Positions 48,315 through 59,146 of a stretch of 64,000 nucleotides of DNA are shown here, piece after piece. Both the position numbers and the translations under genes were made by a program. The notes below the pieces were generated by a model, which was not told the DNA's origin, did not search any database, and saw only the letters and a program-made list of their open reading frames with translations. Origin of the DNA: Artemisia argyi (Eukaryota > Streptophyta > Magnoliopsida > Asterales > Asteraceae); assembly GCA_030686995.1 (NCBI GenBank), contig CM060692.1, positions 126,061,796 to 126,125,795 on the forward strand. The letters are read 5' to 3'. Positions within the stretch are counted from its first letter, which is position 1; every line of letters begins with the position of its first letter.

Positions 48315-49203
48315 TTCTAGACATTAGACAAAAATCACAAAAATCAAAACAAATCAATAAGTCTTTTTCTCAGCAGAGTCGGCGGAACCCTCAGCCATAA
48401 CGGGCGGAACCCTCTTTTTCGTTCCGCCGTATCCGTCGACCTGCAAAACCTTTTTCTTAGTTTATATTAAACCAAACACCCATTATCTCATACCACCACT
48501 TCTAAACTGCTACTATTCACTTCACCACTCATCCACACCTACGAATTTTTGGTCCTCCCGTCATTCACATTGCTCATCAATCATCATTGTAAGTATTCTA
48601 AACATGATTACACTCCTGATCTAAGTCTAGGAATTCTATTTTTGCACAAAAACAAAAACTTGGGGTTATGCATTAACTTGAGAAACTCATGCATGAAATT
48701 AGGTGTTTAACAAAACTAATCATGTTTTCCATAGTTAGGAATTGCATTATTATAAGCTATTAACATGTTTACTAAAACACCCCATGTCAAATTCTTGCAA
48801 AAATTTCTCACAAATAGGACAAATATTTTTTCGTCTCACATTGTGAATACAAAATCAAAACATTATGTTCAAAAACATCACTTGCATAATGTCTCTTGAA
48901 TGCTAAAGGGAATACATAACCAATATGTATTTTCGGGTACATTCAAACGAAGCTCATTGAACTAGGAGCACTTAGGTTATCTTTTGTTGTATAACAAAAC
49001 TTGCATTCTAAAACGTTTTTGAGCATCAAAATGAGTCAAGATAACCGCACCTCCACATTGTTTTCATATAGGCACACACTAGAACATCCACATTACAATA
49101 GTCGTTTACTTAGACTAAAATGTGAAATTTTGTTTTTCTAGGAATCATCATGCCTCCTCTAACCCATTACGACCACAAGGACACCATTAAGTACCTACCC
49201 AAA
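48315..49203 (+). other. Post-pol region of Copia 2 with start of a third ORF
   Basis: This segment repeats the GC-rich block of the LTR (GGCGGAACCCT...CGGGCGGAACCC...GTTCCGCCGTATCCG at 48383-48440), followed by AT-rich text. At 49149 an ATG opens MPPLTHYDHKDTIKYLPK and is cut after 18 codons by the TGATG of the next element's LTR. Extra 3' ORFs occur in SIRE-like elements (established for the lineage); this one is too short to classify. Confidence 0.5.
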
Positions 49204-50598
49204 TGATGAGGCGAAAAATGAACCACTTTTAGGGGGTCATTTAGGCCCGGAATTGAATTTATTTGATCAAATATTGCCCTAAATCGTTCCTTTTATGATT
49301 TTAGGTACTTTGGGAGAGAAATCTGGAAAAGAAAGCAATTTGGACTTTTTTGGAGCATAAAAGTGAAGAAAATGCCAAAGTCTTAATTTTCCTTGCTGGG
49401 AACAGTAGGTGACGGCGTCAAGAGTAACACCCTGACGGCGTCAAGAGTAAATTGCATGACGACCCAGTGCAAATATGAAGGCGTCACAAGTAGAGCGTCA
49501 AGAGTAAAACACCTGACGACCTGGAAGAACCTAACACATGACAGCGTCAGATGTAGATCTAGGCAGTCCGAGTATTATTTTGGCGGCTAGATGACTGCGT
49601 CATCTATTTGGTCTTGACGCCGTCAGCCTCATTTTTCTATATATAGTTTTCTAATTTTCATTCATTAAAAAAGGGAGAAGTTTGGAGAAACCCTAAGGCC
49701 GAACCTCTTACGAATTTTACAGGTTTTTCAAGGGTTTTCAGCCCTTGAACCCTTTCATGTGTAATTGAGATAAGTGTTCTTCTAATTCAATCAATATGTC
49801 TACGTGTTGGTTGTCTATATCTTGTGCTTGTCTTAATTCCACCATGCTAGGCTAGATCTATCTTGTGTTTGCTTAGATCTAATGAAACCTAGATGTTGAT
49901 TACTTGTTTATGGTTGTATTGGATGAATGATTTCGATGTTAGGCTTAAGAAAACTGGCAGATCTCCAAATGGTAACATGCTTGAACGTCTTAGGAAACAT
50001 GAACTGACGTGCACTAGGTTTTATTGGTTGTATTTAATGCATGAGTAAATTCTAATGATCCCATGTTAGAGCTTCTTAGCGACATAGGAGTGAAGTAGGC
50101 ACTCATAGGATTGGGGAATTAAGTGCGCCACCCCATGAATGGTATTAAGGAATACAATCCGTCATCTACGCAACTATAACAAGTAATTAATGTGTAAAAG
50201 ATATCTAGGGAGTAGTGAAATCTAAGTAAACACAATTTCTCCACTTATTGCTCACAACCTTAGTTTAAATTAGTTTTATTTTCATTTCTAGTATTTTATT
50301 TTGATTGCATCTTTAGTATTGGGTTAGTTGACTAGCAACTAATTCCGCCCAAATCCTTCAAACCTGAGATATTTACTTGCTTTCTAAAAAATATAAAAGC
50401 ACAAAAATAATCATCCTTCATCTCTAGAACTAGTATTTAGGTTTTCTAATCCTAGCGACACTATTCCTAGCTGAACGATCAATCCCCCGGTACTTGTCAC
50501 TATACTATACTACAACGATCAGGTATACTGCCTGGTGGGGGTTGTAAGCTTCTAAAGATCCCTTGAGAGGTAAAGCCTGGCGCAATTCCCACGCATCA
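49204..50598 (+). repeat. 5' LTR of Athila-like element 3
   Basis: 1395 bp, TGATGAGGCG...CACGCATCA, the reverse complement of the LTR type at 19935-21344 with more divergence. TATA-like sequence at about 49638-49645. Confidence 0.92.
49410..49625 (+). promoter_or_regulatory. TGACG palindrome array in U3 of LTR
   Basis: TGACGGCGTCA at 49410-49420 and 49433-49443, TGACAGCGTCA near 49539, TGACTGCGTCA near 49592, and TGACGCCGTCA ending at 49625, only 12 bp before the TATA-like sequence. Confidence 0.6.
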
Positions 50599-50603
50599 AG
50601 TTT

Positions 50604-50622
50604 TTGGCGCCGCAGCCCGGGG
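50604..50622 (+). other. Primer binding site (tRNA-Asp type)
   Basis: TTGGCGCCGCAGCCCGGGG, 5 nt after the LTR end. Confidence 0.8.
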
Positions 50623-50769
50623 AATAGTTATTGTCTAGGTTAGAATCTCTTTTTATTAGGTCTACTTGCTAGATTCCTTTCTAGTAAGATTTTATTTTTA
50701 TTTTTAGGTTTTCTTTAGTCTATCTTATTTCTTTGTGTTTTTGTTCGTAACTTTTCACCACCCGACATC

Positions 50770-53276
50770 ATGGACGATGGGAACATCTTTGAACCCGTCA
50801 TCCAACCACAACGAAACCCACCACTAGAACCTCTTAGGCCCCGAACCTTAGGAGAGTATTCCCGACCTAGCCACCAAGGCTACCTAAACACCATTGAGCT
50901 CACTGGAGCCAATGTGTCCCCCTTGCGATCCGATACCATCCGGTTGGTGCAAAGCGGATGTGCATTCCATGGACTTCGTTCCAAAGATCCAAACCAACAT
51001 CTTAAGGACTTCCTTAAAATCGTAGATTCCATAGACCTAGATGTTGAAACTAGAGAGACAACCCGATTACGCCTATTCCAATTCCCTCTATGGGATCAAG
51101 CTAGTCAATGGCTTGAGCGTTTATCCGCGGGATCCATCACCACATGGGGTGATCTCACCACTCGTTTCCTTGCACAATTTTTCCCACCGGGGAGAACTAC
51201 TAAGCTTAGAAATGACATCTTGATTTTCCAACAACGTCAAAATGAATCTCTTTATGAAACATGGACTCGTTTCAAGGACTTACTCCAAAAAGTCCCTCAT
51301 CATGGCATAGATCTTTGGCTCTAAGTCCAAATCTTTTATGACCATATCGTCCTCTCCACGAGGCGAGCCATTGACCAATCGGCCGGTGGTAAGCTACGTG
51401 ATCTAAGTGCGGAACAATCATGGGAACTCATAGAAGATCTTGCTCTCTATGACAACTAAAGTTGGAATGATCCCCGTGATTTGAACAAAACGGTCAAGGC
51501 AATATCTTTGCCTTCAAATAACTCTAGCACTCCCGACCGTAGGATCATGGAACTTGAGGATCAAGTCAAGTTTCTCATGAAATCTTACAAAGCTCCTAAG
51601 CCTTCAAGCCAAGTGAACAAAATCACTTCTTCATGCGAATTATGTAGTGGTCCCCATGACACTCGTGATTGTGTGGAACTCCCCGGAACAGCTTTTGTGG
51701 ACTACGCATCCACGCGTACCGACGAAGCGGGAGATAAGTGGTACACTTTCAAGCCCGAGCCAAACCCTTACGGTGATTCATACAACCCTTCTTGGAAAAA
51801 TCACCCAAACCTTAGGTGGAAACAAAATCAACCCAATTCTTCCAATCCGCCTAATCGTTACCAACCAAACGGTCCACCCTCCAACCGTACTTTCAACAAA
51901 AATCCTTCTAACAACTATGGTAATACCAACAATCTTGAAGAATTGATGTCAAAGTTCATGGCATCTCAAGAAGCCCACATATCTAAGTTTGAAGCCGATT
52001 TCAAACAAAAGCAAAGCGAGATGACCACCAAAATTGACGCATTGTTGAAAGTTCTCAATGACCGAGAAATGGGAGCACTCCCAAGCGACACGGTCAAGAA
52101 TCCGAAACTAAACGTTAATTCCATATCTTCAGTTTCGTCACCCACTTCGTGTCTACAATACTACTCGGTTAAATCAACGAGCACGTGTTTCAAACAAAAT
52201 CAAATTCTTCAAAAGGACCAATCAAGTAAAACACCCGATATAGAACCGGTCAAAAGTATAGTTGAAACACCTCCTACGCAAGACCTTGACGATGAATTCA
52301 AGGAACTTCACCTTGAACGCCCCGTCATTGATTTCTTAGCCCGTGCTCCTTACTATAGTGCCCTCCTAGAAAAATATGAGAAGTTTAAACTAGGTAAAAA
52401 TGGGACCGCCTTCATTCAAAACAAGTTGCCTAAAAAGCTTGATGATCTGGGTATATTTGTTTTGCCTTGTAAGATAGGAAGATCCGAAGCTTTCGACACA
52501 CTAGCCGATTTAGGGTCAAGCCTCAACTTGATTCCCTTATCCTTATTCACCACTCTTAAGCTAGGAAAGTTAGAGGAAATGGAGGTATTGATAGGACTAG
52601 CAGATGGGAGTATTGCCCACCCGGTTGGAATGATTAAGGATGTAGTTGTTCACGTAGGAAGGTTAACTATATTAGCGGATTTTCACGTCCTAGACATGGT
52701 TAGTGACACTACATGCCCATTATTGGTAGGGAGAGGATTTTTAGCAACCGCTAGCGCCATGATAGATTGTAAGGAGTCTAAGATAGCGGTAGTGAAGGCG
52801 ATACTTGGTCGGTGTACGATGTCAAGAAGCATAGTAATGATTGTGATGATGAACCGACACCGCATTGGGTAGAGATGAATAGGAGACCATCTAGATATGG
52901 ACCTTGGATAGAAAGGAACTTTATAGGACCTCAATACCCATTCTATCTAGAAAAAGATTTCGTTGAAAAAACACATTCGGTAGAACAACTCATAGCTACA
53001 GATGAAGAGCTAGATCCCTTTGAGGACCCCTTAGCCTTTAGGAAGATGATTGAGTTCTTTAGCGTAATGCCTATTAATATAGAGATGAATAAGTGGAAAA
53101 GAGAGGGAGACAAGTGTAAATGGAGGTGGGACAAGCCACCTAAAGAAGGTGACAGATCATGGCATGTGAGGATTACTTTGTATGATCCAGATGGAAAAAA
53201 GTTTGAAAGGTCATACCTGATTGATGCTAAACCACCAACTTATATTGACCAAGGAATGGTAAACAAAGTTAAATAG
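50770..53276 (+). pseudogene. Gag/protease frame of Athila-like element 3
   Basis: From the ATG at 50770 the Gag core runs ('SGCAFHGLRSKDPNQHLKDF', 'FLAQFFPPGRTTKLRND'), with premature stops at 51322-51324 (CAA to TAA) and 51457-51459. The frame continues with a knuckle-like CELCSGPHDTRDC (about 51634-51672), an Asn/Pro-rich stretch, a coiled-coil-like segment (51935-52060), and a retropepsin domain with 'TLADLGSSLNLIPLSLF' (52495-52550) and 'PLLVGRGFLA' (52713-52745). Unlike its minus-strand relatives this protease keeps an Asp-Leu-Gly-Ser motif. A frameshift near 52800 leads to the last ORF (to 53276), which I do not recognise beyond a likely link to other Athila-type Gag-Pol ends. Confidence 0.85.
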
Positions 53277-53286
53277 CCTAAACCAA

Positions 53287-56200
53287 TGCTCCGGGTAATA
53301 GAAGGTATCAACAGGTCGTTAAATCCCGACAAGGTGTAAAATGTGACTGAGCGTGCTTTGTCATCGGGTGTTTATTCACAGAAAAGGTTTGTTATGAGAA
53401 TTATTTAGAAATTATTAAACAAAATAGCTTAGGAAAGCTGTGTGAATGATTACTGGAGCTTAATTAAGAAGAAATTATTTAAAACCTAAAAACCGTACGT
53501 TTGCTGAAAACGCGGACAAACGTACGAGGAATAAAAGTGAACGAGGTGATCTGTAAAGGCTACTGGTATGAAAATGGTATTTTTACAAACCTAAGGATTA
53601 AAGAAAATTTTTGGAAATTTAAAACTATTTTTTACACTATTTTTATAATTACTATTTATTAAATACTAATTTTCTAATTATTTTTAATTAACTAAATTAA
53701 CCTAAATTATAAATAAATATGAAATTAACTTGGAAAAATAAAAATTTAACTTAGAAAAATCTAAAATACTATAAAACTAATTTTAGAAATGAAAATATAT
53801 TTTTAAGACTATTTAATTAATTATTACTAATTATTAACTAATTATTAATTACTTTCTAATTATTTAAATTATCATAAATTCTAATTAATTATTAAATTAC
53901 ACTAGAAAATTGAAAATAAAATTTGGAAAAATAAAAAATAACTAAAAACTACTTTTAAAATTTAATTTGTATTTTTCTAATTTTCTATTTAATTATTATC
54001 TATTTAATAATTACAAAAAACTATTTTAAATTAAGAAAAATACTAAATGATGCAAGAAAAATCTGAAAAAATTACAGAAATTATTTTTACCCACCAGAAA
54101 CCTAGGAAAATTATAAAAATGAGAATTGCTTATTAATAAGCTAAAGAATAAGCCAATTGGCTTAAATAGAAGCTATCACTTCTATTAAGAATAAGCCAAT
54201 TGGCTTAAATAGAAGCTATCACTTCTGTTAAGTTGGGCTTATGTGAAATGAGTTTGACTGTGGTTAAGTGAATAAGCACTTCAAGTGCTTAAACCCTTGA
54301 CAGTTGACTTTCTTTGACCAAGAGTGGAAATAAGCTCAAATGAGCTAATGTGGGGTCCACCTTGGTAAAAACTGATGCAAGTGAGTACAATGAACAAGTT
54401 TAAGCAAGTATCACACAAATAAGCTAACAGAATAAGCCACAAACCCAGAATAAGCACTTTGGTTGCTTGGTTCTGAGACAGAAAAGGGACAGCCTTTTGA
54501 TGCAAAACTAAGTGGGGTCCATAGGTCAATTGGTCAAACCAATGGTCAAAACACCAACCCTGGTAGGAGGGGAGTTGAATGGTACCATGTTGGAGGTGTG
54601 GGACCCACTGGGTTAGCCACAAAACTACCACTAAAGGTGGTAGGTGAGATGGGTCTGCTGAGTGCACAGGGCAATGGGTTGCCCTGCAGGTCAGTTCAAA
54701 GGGTATTTTGGTCCACTAAAAAAAATCACAAAAATATGACCACAATGGAAATCACAAGTTCAGCTGGTATATTAAGCACACAACAAGTTTCAAAGCTTGA
54801 AACCACTCACAAAAATCAAATTAATTCATGCCATATTTGGAAAAAACTTAGATTTGTGTTTTTGACTTTTTGAAAAACTTTGATACTTTGACTTTTATGA
54901 AACTCATATGCTTTTTGTTGCTTGGATGTGTTATGTTAAGCTAAAATTTGATCAACTTAAGCAAGAATACACACTTATGGATAGGTGTGATTGGTTTTGG
55001 ACTTGAAAATCCCACACAGTTGACTGTGTGGGTGATGTTACTTATGATTTTGACTTTTGGGTTAATAGCTACTAAAAAGAGACTTAATTAGGTGTATTTG
55101 GACCTAGAGTGAGCTGAGTAAACAAGCAATGACAACTGAGACCAAACACAATGGCCTAAACAGCTCAATCCAAACACCCCTTAAGAGAATAGCTTATGAT
55201 GAAACTTGGTTTAAATGAGTCTAATCTACAAGCTATTGATCATAACTATTCTAATGAACAACAAATTGAGCATTTTAAACAATAATAAGCAGCTAAAACA
55301 ACTAAAAGAGTAAAGATAAAAAAAATGAGGCTTACACAAGCCTTCCAAGCTAGGCTGCCAAGTACCCAAGAACCACAATCACCAATCCTATATGACTTCC
55401 ACAAGTCTCTATTACCCTTTGCAATCCAGAAATCAACCAAATCCAAAGCTGCTTCCACCTTTTTCCATTTTTTATTTTATTTTTATTTTTCTTAAATTTT
55501 TTAGTAATTATGGAAACTGAGTTTAGGATGTTGACAAAAGCTTGTAAAGCTTTTAAAAAGTTGTTTTCTGAGTTTATAAGAGCTTATGAATAGCTTAAAC
55601 ACACATTGGAACCTTAACTTAACACTTGGGAAATCTTAATGGAACTTGAAAAAGTAAAACAGAAAAGAAATTTAGAACATTGCTTCCATTAATTAAAACT
55701 GAGTTACAAAGGAACACTAAAACATGTCTAAAGCTAAAAATTACAATATTACACACTTGGGCTCATATGTGAGCTACAATATATATATCGAAACAAAACT
55801 AGGTCCTAACTCTTCCCACATGGCTTCCTTTTGAAATCTGAGAGTCCCAATAGACTTGTGTTGACCCCTTGACCAAATCCCAGCCATTCAATTGTACTAA
55901 GATCAATCCAAACCCTTGATTAGGATTTTGGCGCCAAAATGTGTACGGGGTAAAATGAGTGGAATTGGTGAGGGGAATTTATTGTGGTGGTGTGGGTTGG
56001 TGTGGTACATTAATTGTGGTGGGCTGTGGTGAAAAAGGTGAGGAGGGGGGGGGGGGACACAGTGCCTGGTTTTGTGGGATATGGTTGGGGGAGATGATGG
56101 TGAACAGTGGTCGTTTGACCATGTTTGACCCTGCATTTTTTTTATTTTAAATGGGAGATGGGCTTTGGGTAGTTGGGCTTTGGGTGGTGGATCAGGCCTG

Positions 56201-56764
56201 GGGATGGGTTTGGTTGGGTTTTGGTTTTGGGTTTGGTTTATAATATAACAGAGGGTCCGAATGGTGTATGGATTAACAAGGATCAATTTTGCACTTTTGT
56301 CAAACATGGAGGACTGATTCTATAATTTTCCAAATTGCTTCCAAGGACCAAAAATGTTATAAATCCAAAGTCAAAGAACCATACTTGCCATTTTCAATTT
56401 TCAAAATTTCCTTGGGACCTATTTTGCCATTTTTGAATTTTCAGGGACCAAACATGTAATTTTGGAAAACTTATTACCCAAGTGTAATTTTTTATGATTT
56501 TTGACTTTCAAAACCTTGGGTTGACTTTTCCTTTCAAAATAAATGCATAGGGACTAAATTTGACAAGTTTCGAAACTTGGGGGACTGAAACTGCCAATAT
56601 TGCAAACTTTGTACTTTTTTTCTTTGTTTTTGCACATTTTGCATTTAAAACACATTAAACAGAATCCCTGGGATAATTTAAGTATTTTGATATCTTTTTG
56701 ATTGTTTTTGTATGTTTTAGCAGTTTAAATATGTCAAAATTGATGAGTGTTTGAGCACTCATCA
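53287..56764 (-). repeat. 3' LTR of Athila/Tat-type gypsy element
   Basis: The right edge is firm: a terminal inverted repeat TGATGAGTG...CACTCATCA (56741-56764) followed by a purine tract on the minus strand. The left edge is a guess (TG at 53287); it lies between the preceding ORF end at 53276 and about 53350. The right 860 bp match 1-973. Inside are an AT-rich block (53600-54120), a 43-bp tandem repeat (54146-54231), and many palindromic words. ORFs here (54281-54873, 55903-56307) look non-coding. Confidence 0.6.
54146..54231. repeat. 43-bp tandem duplication with palindromic core
   Basis: Two copies (54146-54188 and 54189-54231) each contain the 14-bp palindrome AAGCCAATTGGCTT. A further palindrome AAGCACTTcAAGTGCTT follows near 54271-54287. 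Confidence 0.9.
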
Positions 56765-57636
56765 ATCCCCCACACTAAACTATTGCTAGTCCCTAGCAAT
56801 CTTTTTAGAAAACTTGATGGATTTTAAACTCTTTACCAAAAAGCCATCACTTCTGGAGTAGCCAGGTGTAAGAACTGTGGCACACCTGTTAACCGTGTGA
56901 TTTTGAGCAAACCACCAGCTTTCAACGGATTTGTTTAGTCTTTACCAAGAGCCGTTTGCTCCTGGACTAGCCAACTCTTGATGGACCTAGTCAACATCTT
57001 GGTGAGCTGATTACCAATTATGGATTTTCCACGGCCTTTACCACAAGCCATAATCTTGTGGGCTAGGCAACTCATTCGCTTTATGGGATATGGGGAGTTG
57101 AGGAACCATACAATTTTGGGCAAATTGCAAGCCGTAAACGGATTTGAGTTATCTTTACCAAGAGCCGTTTGCTCCTGGATTAGCCAATCCCTTTGTCGGT
57201 TAGACATGGCGGACTAATTACCACAAAAATTTTGAAATAAAGTGAAAAAAATTTTGAAAATTTTGGCCAAAAACGGGGGTACTAGAAGATATATTTTGAT
57301 AAAATTCGCTAGAATTTCCCCGCCCACACTTAGAAATGAATATTGTCCTCAATATTCAAAGTCTCGGCTATTATGCCGACTATTTGAACGGAAAAAGCCA
57401 AGATTCGAATCTAACTATGGAAATACCAAATTTCACTTTATTTCTATATATGCATTTTTTTTTACTTTATATACATATATACATTTTTCAAACAGCGCGG
57501 GGGGGGGGGGGGGGGGGGTGGCCATTCCCCCACACTTAGGTGGTAGAAAATAGAAAGAATCAGAGATACGGGTGAAAACCCGTATTGTGCTATTGTTTTT
57601 GTTCATCGAGTCGCTAGCTTGACTCGATCCCCGAAT
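56765..57636 (-). other. Post-integrase noncoding stretch with purine-tract modules
   Basis: The purine tract abutting the LTR is TTAGTGTGGGGGAT (56765-56778, minus), with a hairpin next to it (stems 56782-56788 and 56794-56800). A second tract-like word (57318-57333) also has a hairpin (57338-57345 and 57350-57357, loop TCCT), and a third tract lies at 57526-57538 without one. The segment also repeats 'AGCCGTTTGCTCC' and 'CCGTGTGA'-like text (56880-57190), and has a G run at 57499-57518. Confidence 0.6.
57499..57518. repeat. Poly-G run
   Basis: Twenty G after GCGC, upstream (plus strand) of a purine-tract-like word. Confidence 0.95.
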
Positions 57637-59146
57637 TCAATTGTCCTTGGGGAAAGTTTGGAGATCCGGGACAACCATGGATGGTATGTCCTCTCCAAAG
57701 TAGTGTTTTAAACGATGTCCATTCACTTTGAAATTAGGACCGTCATTTTGAGATAATTTGATGGTACCATAAGGATAAACTTTTGCGATAGTGAATGGAC
57801 CAGTCCATCGGGTTTTGAGCTTTCCCGAGAAGATCTTGAGTCTAGAGTTGAAAAGAAGGACTCGATCACCAACGTTAAAAATGCGGTTTTTGATTTTTGA
57901 GTCATGAATCTTCTTTGTCTTTTCTTTATAGATCAAAGAGTTCTCGTAAGCTTGATCACGAAGTTCGTTTAATTCATTTAGTTGAACTTTTCTATGATCA
58001 CCCGCCGTTTTGAGGTCAAAATTGGCATGCTTGAGAGCCCAATAGGCTTTGTGCTCAAGCTCGATCGGAAGATGGCATGCTTTCCCGTACACAAGTTTAT
58101 AAGGCGTACACCCAATGGGTGTTTTGTAAGCCGTACGGAAAGCCCAAAGTGCATCATCTAGTTTATCCGACCACGATGCACGATTTTCACCTACAGTTCT
58201 TTCTAAAATTCTTTTAATGCCCCGATTGGAAACCTCGACTTGTCCACTTGTTTGAGGGTGGTACGCAGTAGAAAGACGGTGAGTCACACCGTACTTTTGA
58301 ATGACTTTGTCAAATTTTTCATTACAGAAGTGCGTACCACGATCACTAATAATAGCACGTGGAGTTCCGAATCGGGCAAAAAGAGCTTTTAAAAATTTCA
58401 CAACTACTCGGGCATCATTCGTGGGTAAAGCTTTCGCTTCAACCCATTTTAACAAGTAGTCAACTGCCACGAGTATGTATTTGTTTCCGTGAGAGGATGG
58501 AAATGGCCCCATAAATTCGATGCCCCAGATGTCAATCACAAACTTGAATTGCATTCTGAGGCATTTCATTCTTTTGTGAAATATTCCCGTGACGTTGACA
58601 AGCGTCACAGGACTTGACCAATTCTTGGGCATCCTTGTAGATCGAGGGCTAATAAAAGCCGGAATCAAACACCTTTTTGGCGGTGTAGTTGGGATTGTGG
58701 TGGCCCCCCGTGGGACCAGCATGTCAAGCCTTTAAAATTTCCGTAGCTTCCTGACCATACACACACCGCCGGATGACTTGATCCGCGCATATTTTGAACA
58801 AGTAGGGGTCGTCCCAGAAGTAATGTTTTACATCTTTGAAAAAATTATTTTTTTGTTGGGACGACATCCTTTTCACAACAAAGTTACCCGCAAGATAGTT
58901 TGCAAAGTCGGCAAACCATGGGGTAATCGAGTCTCCACGAAATGAAACCGCATTGAGGGTTTCAAGAGTAAATGTTTCATTTATTTCCTTTTTCTCGAAA
59001 GCATCTTGGTGGGGGTTTTCAAGACGGGAGAGATGATCAGCAGCTAGGTTCTCAGCTCCTTTTTTATCACGAATAATGATATCAAATTCCTAAAGGAGGA
59101 GAACCCAACGGAGGAGTCTCGGCTTTGCATCTTGTTTTGCAAAGAG
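57637..59146 (-). pseudogene. Athila/Tat RNase H end and integrase
   Basis: Integrase is open from about 58560 to the stop at 57637: [10 protein letters not shown] (58510-58540), '[10 protein letters not shown]' (Asp near 58330), '[15 protein letters not shown]' (Glu near 58215) and a C-terminal '[18 protein letters not shown]'. The first acidic residue is Glu (GAA at 58516-58518) where the family has Asp. Upstream, the HHCC zinc region ('GPTGGHHN', 'CDACQRHGN') is readable only with a stop and frame changes near 58570-58720. Between 58720 and 59146 the RNase H end ('[11 protein letters not shown]', about 59000-59040) is also interrupted. Confidence 0.88.

Larger units (their letters stand above)
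38775..49203 (+). mobile_element. Ty1/Copia retrotransposon 2 (SIRE-like), truncated
   Basis: 5' LTR, initiator-Met-like primer site, long gag with knuckle and coiled-coil tail, pol, and a post-pol region opening a third ORF follow in order. The long gag and extra 3' ORF suggest the SIRE/Maximus lineage (inference). A solo Tekay LTR sits in gag (40729-44210), and the element stops at 49203 where Athila-like element 3 begins; its 3' part and 3' LTR are not in the window. Confidence 0.82.
49204..53280 (+). mobile_element. Athila-like non-autonomous element 3, 3'-truncated
   Basis: A 5' LTR (49204-50598), a tRNA-Asp-type primer site and a Gag/retropepsin frame are present in plus orientation, colinear with the minus-strand element at 19935-28202. 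The sequence leaves the element soon after the ORF ends (53276), where LTR-like DNA of a different gypsy family begins. No 3' LTR is in the window. Confidence 0.88.

Noticed and set aside
48315..49203. 3' LTR of Copia 2
   Set aside because: Only a GC-rich block matches the 5' LTR; the sequence before and after it does not align, and an ORF begins inside, so it is internal DNA.
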